Origin: Coix lacryma-jobi var. lacryma-jobi
Taxonomy: Eukaryota; Streptophyta; Magnoliopsida; Poales; Poaceae
Direction: 5' to 3'
DNA: 64,000 nt
NCBI GenBank assembly: GCA_009763385.1
Contig: CM019827.1
Location: forward strand, 93,594,177-93,658,176
Shown here piece by piece: positions 11,835 to 20,712 of the stretch. A program made the position numbers and the translations under genes. Under the pieces are notes generated by a model. The model saw nothing but the letters and a program-made list of their open reading frames with translations. It did not search any database and was not told the DNA's origin. Position 1 is the stretch's first letter, and every line of letters begins with the position of its first letter.

Positions 11835-12270
11835 CCTTGCGAGGCTCGGGCGAAACGGGCTCGGGCGAGGCGGAAGTGACAGCTTCGTCTGAGGCCTGGC
11901 TTGGAGGCTCGGGCGAGACGGAAAGCGACTGTTTCGTCCGAGGCCTGGCTCGGAGGCTCGGGCGAGACGCAAGCAATCGTTCGTCCGAGGCCTGGCTGGG
12001 AGGCTCGGGCGAGACGGAAAGCGACTGTTTCGTCTGAGGCCTGGCTCGGAGGCTCGGGCGAGACGCAAGCAATCGTTCGTCCGAGGCCTGGCTGGGAGGC
12101 TCGGGCGAGACGGAAAGCGACTGTTTCGTCCGAGGCCTGGCTCGGAGGCTCGGGCGAGACGCAAGCAATCGTTCGTCCGAGGCCTGGCTGGGAGGCTCGG
12201 GCGAGACAGAAAGCGACTGTTTCGTCCGAGGCCTGGCTCGGAGGCTCGGGCGAAACGCAGACAAGGCGGA
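11835..12270. repeat. ~48-bp minisatellite in solo LTR C
   Basis: Units read CGTCCGAGGCCTGGCTSGGA then GGCTCGGGCGAGAC plus a variable tail. Tails alternate (GCAAGCAATCGTT or GGAAAGCGACTGTTT), giving a ~96-bp higher-order dimer repeated about four times. The unit is clearly related to the minisatellite in solo LTR D and lies in the same orientation relative to each LTR. Long open frames across it are not treated as genes. Confidence 0.9.
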
Positions 12271-12750
12271 CGGCGGACCGGCCGTTCGGGACTCGCGCTG
12301 GGAAAACCGAGTGTGGGGAGAGATTCGCGGGCTCACCGTGAGTCGGGAGAGAGACTCGGCGAGGCGGTGCAGGGTCGGAGGAGGGAGCTCGACGGTGGAG
12401 GTGCTCCGGCGGAGCTCTCTGGCGGCGAACGACGTCCGGCGGCTCTGTCCACCAAAAAGGGGTCACCGAGGTGCGGTTAGGAGCGCACGGAGGTGAGGAA
12501 GAGAGGGCAGGGGTCGGAGGAACGGGAGGAACACTCACGGCGGCGAATTTCTCTCTTGGCCGAAGCGTGGCCGCTTGCCGGAGTTGGAGACGAAGCTCCT
12601 GCGCCGGCGATAGGAAGGCGGAGGGGTGAAATTGGTCGCTCCGGAAGGTGGAGCAGCTCAAGGCGAAGGCGGTGGAGGCTTCGGCGGGCGCTGGGGTGGT
12701 CCGGTGGTGCGGGGCGCCATGGTGGCGGTAATGGCGGACTCGGCGGCTTC

Positions 12751-12757
12751 TTATAGT
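12751..12757 (-). promoter_or_regulatory. TATA-like box of solo LTR C
   Basis: On the minus strand CGACTATAAGAAGCCGCC lies about 1.03 kb from the LTR start in a GC-rich stretch, consistent with a Tekay LTR promoter. Confidence 0.45.
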
Positions 12758-13785
12758 CGCGGGCGGAGCTGGGGAGGGGTCCGGGCGAGGGGTGAGAGCG
12801 CTCGCGCGACATTAAAGGACGTAGGGAGCAGGGTAGGGCGGCTCGGTGTGGGCGGGGAACGTGCGCGGCGCGGCGGCTTGCCGGCGGCCGGCAACTGCGC
12901 GCTGTCCGCGGCCGAGGGGAAAGAGGAGGAGGGTAGGGGATGGGCGAAGCGGCGGTAGGTAGGGGACCGGAGAGGAAACGAGCGCCAGCGCTTGGCCGCG
13001 CGCGGCACGGGCGCGGGTCAGCCGGGCTCGGCATGGCGGCGAGGCTCGCGCGCGGCGCGGTGGCCTTGCCGGAGGCCGGGGCCCTCTGGCTTTAAGGCTC
13101 GTACAGAGACGTTGCCCAAACCAAAAATCTAACCCCTTTTTGAAAACTTGAAATTACTCCCAAAACTTGAACTACACAAAGAAAACTCAAAACACCAAAG
13201 TTGCTTAAAATTTTGAGATCTACAACTTTGCCAATATAAACTTTTTCTGAAACTCCAAAGTTTTTGAGATAATTTTGAAAACCAAAAAAGGGACAAAATT
13301 GCAGTTTGAAAGAATTTAAAATTACTTCTGATTTTGAATTGAAACTTGAAAATCTGTAAACACCAAAGTTGTTCCTCTTGACAAGATCTACAACTTTGCT
13401 AAAAGGACCAACTTCAAATTTTGAATGGTTTTTGCATTATAAAAAGAGGGGTAAAACTAGAGTTTGGAAATTAGGGTTTTTCAAAAGGAATTTAAATTCT
13501 ATTTCTGATTTTTAACTTTGATCAACACAACAAGGCATCTAGACACTCAACTGAACAAGATTTACACAAGGCTAGACACGGAGGTGAAATTACCATTTTG
13601 CCCTTATAGGAAGATTTGGGCCTTTAGGTTTTTTTTCGAAAAAGAGATTCAATGCACAAGCCACCTCAGAAAAGATAAAAGCAGAACAAGTTTTTAGGCA
13701 AACATCAATGCATGGCAAGAAAAATTAATGACTAAAGATGATGACATGTCAGGTTAATTACATATTAAACACCGGAGGTGTTACA

Positions 13786-16666
13786 CTAGATTCCTTCTAA
13801 AAGAAATATTTAGTGGAGTTGTACTAAGGACCTGTGCCACCGAGTCTTGTTTCCTTCTTACAATATTGAACAGGGACGGGAATTTGTCTTTGAGTGGTTT
13901 ATTTCCCAGCCAGGTATCATACCAAAACCTGGATTGAGATCCATCCTTTATCTTGAACGAGCCAAAATCCATAAACAGATCTTTGATGTTCATTAAACTT
14001 TTCCAAAAGTGAGAGTCATTTGCTTTTTTAACACAACTTCCTAGAGTTTTGTCTTTAATGTACTTTTTTCATAACAGTTCTTGCCACATGCCATCCTCGT
14101 TTAATAATTTAAAAAGCCATTTGCTAAGAAGACACTTGTTTTGAATATCCAAGTTTTGTATGCCCACACCGCCTTGGTCCTTAGGTTGGCATAGAATTTC
14201 CCATTTGGCTAATCTATACTTTCTTTTATGCTGGTCATTTTGCCAGTAGAAGCGGGATCTGAAGCAGTCAATTTTTTCTAAAACGCCACGCGGCCTGATA
14301 GCGTCTTGCCTTTCCATCCACTTAGTCTCTTTTGAATTCTATCTTCAATTTCTTTCCAGTCTTTATTGTTAAGTTTACAGGTGTTCATTGGTAATCCTAG
14401 GTACCTAAAGGGGTATTTTCCCACCACACATCCAAAACATTGCGAATAAAACTCTTCATGTTCCTTGGCCTTGCCAAAGCAGAAGATCTCACTTTTGTTG
14501 AAGTTAATCTTAAGCCCCGATAGTTGTTCGAAAGTACTTAAAAGCAGTTTCATGTTTACTGCCTTCGCAACATCGTGGCTCATAAAGATGACAGTGTCAT
14601 CCGCATATTGTAGGATAGACAATCCGTCCTGGACTAGGTTTGGAATTACCCCATCTATTTGTCCTGCACCCTTAGCTCTAGCAATAAGAATTGCCAGCAT
14701 GTCAGCCACTATATTAAATAGTATGGGTGACATGGGATCCCCTTGCCGCAAGCCTTTCCTAGTTTGGAAATAGGTACCTAACTGATCATTAACTTTTATA
14801 TTTACATTGCCCCCTTCTGTAAAAGCTTGCACCCATTGGCACCATTTTTGTGAGAATCCTTTCATCCGCAAAGTTTGTTGATGGAAGCTCCATTTAACCT
14901 TATCACACGTCTTTTCAAAATCTATTTTAAATATGACCCCGTCTTTTTTCTTTGAATGGAGCTCATGAAATGTTTCATGAAGGATTACAACACCTTCCAT
15001 AATATTTCTTCCTGGCAGAAAAGTCGTCTGTGTAGGTCTAATTATTTTTTGTGCTATGGTATTCAATCTATTAGTTGCGACCTTAGTGAAGATTTTAAAG
15101 GACACATTCAGTAAACAGATAGGCCTGTATTGCTGAATTATCTTCGCATCTTTCTTTTTAGGTAGGAGAATTATAGTGCCAAAATTAAGGCGGTTCAACG
15201 GTAAATTTCCCTGGTGGAATTCCACGAACAGATCCATCAGGTCTTCTTTTAGTGTGTCCCAGAAGACTTGAGAAAATTCTAGAGGGAAACCATCCGGTCC
15301 CGGGGCCTTATTGTGTTCCATTTGAAAGATTGCAGCTCTTACCTCCTCTGGTGAGAAAGGATCAGTCAAGTACTCATTTTCCAACTGGGAGACCTGTGGG
15401 ATATCATCAATTTGGGATTCGTCAAGTGTAATTTGTGACTCCTCTGATGGACCAAACAGGTTCTTATAGTAACTAGTGATATGCCCTTTTAATGCGGCAT
15501 CACCAGTAATTATAGAATCTTCATCTTCCAGTTGGAAAATACGAGTTTTTCGATGTCTACCCTTAGCAAGCAAGTGGTAATACTTTGTGTTTGCATCACC
15601 TTCTAGCAGGTGTTTTACCTTAGCTCTCTGGTACCATTTAATCTCTTCTTCCCTCAAAAGTTCCGCTAATCTTTCATTTAAGACATGCTTGAAGTCCAAT
15701 TCAGGTTGACTGAGTGTACAAGCTTTAGCCTTTTTATCTAATTCATCAAGTTTGTTCAGAATGGTACTTTTCTCTTTCTTGTATGTACCACTCACATTCC
15801 TGGCCCATCCTCTAAGATGCTGGCGTAACCTTCTGATTTTTGCCTGCCATCTTTCAATGGGCGAGCCATTGACTATAGATTCGTGCCACACATTCCTTAC
15901 CATATCACAAAATCCATCTCTCAGCAACCAACCTAGCTCAAATTTGAACTGCGGTTGATAAGATGAAGATGGATTATTTGTGGATAATATTAAAGGTGTG
16001 TGGTCCGAAATTTCTCTAGTCAAAGCATGTACAATGGTATGCGGATATTTAAACTCAAAGTCTGTGCATGTGAGGATTCTATCTAACTTTTCAAAAGTCT
16101 GATTTTGCAACCGATTAGCCTAGGTAAATTTTCTCCCTGTCATTTCTATTTCTCTTAGATTGAGGGAATCAATCACCGCATTAAACATAAAAGGCCATCT
16201 GTCGTTGAAATAAACATTATTTTTCTCGTCTGGTCGACGTAGTATGTTAAAGTCGCCACCAATGACAATTGGTATGGAATCTTTAGAACATACACAGACC
16301 ATTTCAGATAAAAAATGTGATTTGTGTTCCTGCTGCGCTGGGCCATATACTGAAATTAAATTAAATTTATAATCATCTTCTCTATGTCTCACTTTAAAAC
16401 GAATAAAGAAATCTCCTTCTTCAATTTCACCTATATCGAAATTTAACAAATGAACACCAAGAATCATGCCACCGGATCTGCCCCGTGGAGCCATACAATG
16501 CCACAAGAAATCTCTAGCTACACAGATATTATTCAATGTGGATTTTAGAAAATCGGCTCTACCAGTTTCCGATAAGGCAATGAAATCTAAGTTCTTTTCT
16601 TTTGTTAAATCTGATAAAAATCTTACAGTCTGTGAACCCGTTACAATTCCAAAATAAGCCTTTCAT
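13786..16666 (-). pseudogene. LINE ORF2, endonuclease and reverse transcriptase
   Basis: From ATG at 16666 the minus strand encodes an APE-type endonuclease (NCNG start; GGDFNILR near 16240; SDHTPL near 16000). A non-LTR reverse transcriptase follows (NKAPGPDGFP near 15310, FKIDFEK near 14930, GLRQGDPMSPILF near 14740, catalytic YADD near 14600). A frameshift near 16540 and a TAG replacing the expected Trp codon (KFT*ANR, near 16119) break the endonuclease. Further frame breaks lie near 14280 and 14000. The long stretch 14278-16110 is open. The RT has an odd Cys where FEKAYDK is usual (FEKTCDK). Confidence 0.9.
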
Positions 16667-17990
16667 CTTGACTTTTTTTTGCTTTATATTCTTGGAGCGG
16701 GCTGTTTTTTTGTTATGTGATAAAGGGGTTTGTAGACTCACTGAGTCACAGCCCCCATCACCTAGCCCCTCCTCTAATACTGCACATATCACGTTTAAGG
16801 CATCTAAGTCTATGGCATCCTCCAAAGAACAAACTGACAGCTCATCATCACCTTTTTTGTATTGGTTGCCACTAAATCCTTACTATCTAACAAGCGCTGC
16901 CTTTCTAGCAGTCTAATGGCATTTAAAGAATTTGTTATGTCATTATTGGTGGCACCTAGAGAGATCCCTAAAGACTTGACTAAATTTAACAAAAAAGTAT
17001 CATCTCTATAAATAAAAGAGCTGGATTGTGGGTCATTACCGTTAGGTGGTGCAGATTCCAGATTTTGGCGAGCTTTCATCTTAGCCGCCTTCTCCACTGA
17101 TTCCGCCAGCTCCACCACAGGTTTGTTCACTGACTTTGCCTTGCCATTACCGCTGGACTGAGAAACGACAGAGGCGCCCCCTGGTTACCCTTAGGCTCCT
17201 GATCCTCAGTCTTGCTATCAATTTTCATATCCTTTTCTGCATTTTTCTTTTCATCAGTTTCCTTTGTGGGATCCTCGGGTTCACTGCCATCTCCTGCAGG
17301 GTCCTCATTCTCCATGGTAGGATCCAGATCAATTAGTTCTGGATCACCAGCAGGTATGTCGTACTCCACGCCAAAGTGTAGCTGGTAAACATGATCTCCA
17401 ATCACAACATCCACAAGTGTTGGGATGAGAGTGGAATCAAGCACTGCTACCCTCATTCGTGGTCTCCCAAATTTCTTAGTAAATTTAATATCAACAGTTC
17501 TAGGAACACCCAGGATAGAAGCAACTGCCCATATAATGGGAAATTCTCTAAGCTCGCTAGGTAGTCCCCTAAACTGAACCCACACCTTCTCAATCTCATA
17601 ACTGTATATCATTGTCAATGCTCATTTCAAATCTAACTTTTCCTTTAGCACTTTTTGTTTCCATAGAGCCCCAATTCACCACAGCCAAAGACAGATCAGA
17701 GGATGGGAAATTAACGATGAAGGTATCTATGCCCTTCTCCTCAACTATCCACTTGTGTTTAATTGGTAGTAGTATTTCCAGTTCCACGGCCAAAGATTCG
17801 GTAGTAAAGGAACCTTCTAACACACGTACCATAACAGGTTTCTCCTCAATCTTTTCTTTAGGGTTTTCAGCGAATACAGGGATATAATAAAAGCCAAGGC
17901 CCTCTACAGCATAGCCATAAGGTAATGCAGAAAAAATTGTTTTTTTGAGTAAGGGCATAACTTCACAATATGATCATCACAACAAAACTC
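16667..17990 (-). pseudogene. LINE ORF1, C-terminal part
   Basis: This continues ORF1 beyond element B: CCEF at 41491 joins FCCDDHIVKLC here, completing a second Cys/His knuckle. It then has the conserved plant-LINE stretch GYAVEGLGFYYIPV and a segment around KVWVQFRGLPSELREFPIIW and FTKKFGRPRMRVAVLD, of the kind found in plant LINE ORF1 proteins. An acidic, Lys-rich tail follows. A 1-base frame shift near 17600 and two more near 17130 and 16820 break it. It ends next to the ORF2 ATG. Confidence 0.8.
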
Positions 17991-18899
17991 TGAAGGACCG
18001 AGAATGCAATAGCAAGGCGACCAGAGGGGGGGGTGAATGGGAGCTCAAAAATTTCTCTCGAAACTTTGGCCTTTTGTTCCCAAAATCAATCCCAAGAGCT
18101 TCGATCGAAACCGTGATGCCCATGACCCTTGGAACAGGGTGGATGATCCCTAGGATCGCAGCGAGGCACCACAAAGCAATAGCGAACCAAACGTCAAAAG
18201 CACCGACACAAGTTCGACCCTCAAAAATCAAGTCCCGAACGTAGATGGATGGCTACGTCGAGAAATCCCAAATACCTATGCTAACAAGTAGCAAAGATAC
18301 CTAGAGAGGTTCCTTGATCAACTCTAGGGCCAAACGGAAAGTCCGGAAACCAAGCGAAGAAGTCGGGAGAGCAAACGCACTAAAACGCAACCTTCAGCAG
18401 GATTCCGGACTGTCCGCCCGTACAGTCCCGGACTGTCCGGCCCTACTGCGGACTGTCCTGAGAACACAAGGTTGATATGTGCCCTTGTGGTTCCCTTCCT
18501 GAGTGATGAGTGATCGATCAACGGGCAACATGTCTCTTGGCTGTGTTGATGTGCAGGTGTGGAGCTCGGGCAGTGGTCGAAGGTGAGGTGAAGGTCAAGT
18601 AGGGACGTGCCGTGCCAACGGACCGGGAGCGGTGAAGGGCGGACGTGGAGCTTGGACCGACGGACCGGGAGACCTGAGGACCAGCTGTGGTAGCTCGCAC
18701 GTGGCGTCGACAAGCAAGAGCACATGGGGATGTGCGGTGCATTGGCCGAGTCGGGAGGAAGGTGATGGCGTCGTGACACTTGGCGAGAGGCCGAGAAGGA
18801 TGGCGAATACACTGTGCCCGGCGTGGAGGCTGGACATGCTCCGGCATCGGTGCTAGAACTCGGGGTGTGCGAACCACATCCCATCTACGGCACGGGTTC

Positions 18900-19150
18900 G
18901 GTAGCTGAGCCTCTAAAAGCTACCCTCGACGGTTTCCGAGTTTGGGCCTCAAAACTCGGGGTGGCCGATTTCCGAGTTTGGGCCTCAAAACTCGGCGTGG
19001 ACGGTTTCCAGGTTTGGGCCACAAAACCTGGGCACGCGGGTTTCTGAGTTTGGGCCACAAAACTCAGCCTAAGGACAGGTTTCCCTGTTTCGGCCTCAAA
19101 ACCGGGGGAAGGCCCAGGTTTCCCGGGTTCGGCCTCAAAACCGGGGGGAG
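18900..19150 (+). repeat. Hairpin array in the LTR of element A
   Basis: Seven consecutive short inverted repeats. Stems are GGTAGCT/AGCTACC (18900-18924), CCGAGTTT/AAACTCGG (18936-18959 and 18972-18995), CCAGGTTT/AAACCTGG (19008-19031) and CTGAGTTT/AAACTCAG (19044-19067), then two CCCGG-type stems to 19150. Most have a GGGCC(T/A)CA-like loop. Stem bases differ between units but both arms change together. The same array recurs at about 28890-29142, 31083-31345, 40910-41185 and 1-220. Confidence 0.9.
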
Positions 19151-19402
19151 GTCCGCAAAAAGGACGGTCGACGCGTGGCCGCGTGGAGAGGCTGGCGCGG
19201 TGGCGCAGCTATCCGCGAGGTAGGCGCGGCGGTCGACAGGACGGCACGTGGCGGCATCCTGAGGCTTGCGTCGAGGCGAAGCTAAGGATGAGATAGGCGC
19301 GTGGCCATCGGATCGCGTTCAAGCAGAGTTGGACCGGGATACCCCTAGGGTTGGCCGCTTCGCTCTTGTATCTAGGGGTAGTAAGGGGATTATTATTTTA
19401 GG

Positions 19403-19411
19403 CTATAAATA
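19403..19411 (+). promoter_or_regulatory. TATA box of the element A 5' LTR
   Basis: CTATAAATA precedes a CT-rich stretch with many CTCTCT triplets, a plausible start region for the retroelement transcript. The 3' LTR has the same box at 29394-29402. Confidence 0.65.
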
Positions 19412-20009
19412 AGAGAGGCACCCCTCCTCTCTCTCTATCCTAGCAGTCATTTGTTCCTGAGCACTCTCTCTCCTTAGCCCCCGCTTAGGTTCTAATCATA
19501 CCTAGCTGCTAGCGATCCGCAGGGAAGACTCAATCATGTCTCTGTGTTTTGGGAAGTTTAGGAAGTGAGACCGTATTCTCACGTTTGTCTCGTGTGGTTG
19601 CCACACGGCTGGAATTGATCGATTCGCGTTTTGTGTTTGTGTTCTTCGCGTTTAGGTTTTTCATCTCCCGGAGAATTGCTTCGTTCTTCCTCTCCGCGAG
19701 ATGATTTTCAATTCCACTTGAATCAATTTGTTCTTGGTCGTGAGCCCCTTCTTTCTACCAAAGGGATTCTCTTCTAATCTCACAAATCCATAGATCGGGT
19801 AGATTTCGCGTTCGTTCTTCGTTCTTCCCCCTTTCTCGGTGATCCACGAATTTCTCTTGATTGACTTGGTTTGGTGCGATGATTTCTTAGGACTAGCACC
19901 CCAATACATAGAGGATCATCTGGGAGGAGTTTGATCGAAGTCTCTCTCGATTTGGTTGAGATCAATTTGGATTTGGTTTTGAACCCGAGCAAGTTTGTGT
20001 TTTCTGGGT

Positions 20010-20405
20010 GGTGGCGGACAGTTCGCGCCTCTGACGGCGGACAGTCCGCGAATCGGTTTTTTCTCAGGTTCAGTCAGGTGCAGACCCCTGATTGTTCACT
20101 GTTGAGTGAACGGCGGATAGTCCGCGGTACAAACCCGCGGACAGTCTGGGACCTGTCCAGCAGACTTGCAGAACTGTTTTGTTTCTGGTCTTTTGCCGGC
20201 AGACAGTCCGGACTCCCAGTGTCGGACAGTCCGGCGTTGGGCGGACAGTCCGGGATCCTGGCCCCGGACAGTCCGGGACCTGTCTAGCAGACTTGCAGAA
20301 CTGTTCTGTTTCTGGTCTTTTGCCGACGGACAGTCCGGACTCCCAGTGTCGGATAGTCCGGCGTTGAGCGAACAATCCGGGATCCTGACCCCGGACAGTC
20401 CGCGA
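20010..20405 (+). repeat. CGGACAGTCCG palindrome cluster in U5 of element A
   Basis: Many copies or variants of the 11-bp palindrome CGGAC-A-GTCCG occur here. Part lies in a ~130-bp tandem duplication beginning GGACCTGTC(C/T)AGCAGACTTG. The equivalent B LTR region (39870-40110) holds the CGGACTGTCCG form. Confidence 0.85.
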
Positions 20406-20650
20406 ACCTGCAGTCTTTGCAATTTTGCTCCGAGGATTTGGCAGCGGCTTTTGGGGTTTTTCTGGAGGTTCTGCTGTACCACTAGGACATCTCCTAGGGT
20501 ATCCACCTACTCGTAGGTCGTGAACTCTCCAGTCGTCTTGAGTCTTTGCTTCTAGGGTGATTTTCTAGGACAAGGGCCATCCTATTCACGAGTTGAATTT
20601 GAGGCTCCCATTCACCCCCACCCCTCTGGTCGCTAATCCGGTCCTTCAAT

Positions 20651-20662
20651 TGGTATCGGAGC
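20651..20662 (+). other. Primer-binding site of element A
   Basis: TGGTATCGGAGC starts 2 bp after the LTR and matches the usual plant initiator-Met tRNA primer site TGGTATCAGAGC with one mismatch. Confidence 0.85.
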
Positions 20663-20712
20663 AAGGTTAAGGATCTTCTCTACCTTAATCGGTTTCGGAT
20701 CCTAAGGGCGAC

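Larger units (their letters stand above)
9433..13785 (-). mobile_element. Solo LTR C (Tekay/Del-like Ty3/gypsy)
   Basis: Read on the minus strand it starts TGTAACACCTCCGGTGTTTA and ends GGGAGGTTCTGCCACA. Its 4353 bp are flanked by CTAGA (9428-9432 and 13786-13790). The TGTAACACC start and a very long LTR fit Tekay/Del chromoviruses of grasses. There is no gag-pol and no second LTR, so it is a solo LTR. It inserted into LINE ORF2 between the RT and zf-RVT regions. It contains a minisatellite (11835-12270), a GC-rich promoter area and AT-rich flanks. Confidence 0.85.
18459..20648 (+). repeat. 5' LTR of element A
   Basis: TGAGAACAC...CCTTCA, 2190 bp. It holds a hairpin array (18900-19150), a TATA box (19403), and CGGACAGTCCG palindromes between about 20010 and 20405, including a ~130-bp tandem duplication. 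It is 571 bp longer than the 3' LTR, which lacks 19703 to about 20133 and one unit of the duplication. Confidence 0.95.

Noticed and set aside
11635..12661. Open frames of up to 289 codons on both strands in solo LTR C
   Set aside because: Repeat-driven frames inside an LTR. No start context, introns or protein family.
18900..19150. CRISPR-like look of regularly spaced short repeats in the LTR arrays
   Set aside because: Units are hairpins with changing stems, not constant repeats with unique spacers. They lie in plant LTRs with no cas genes.
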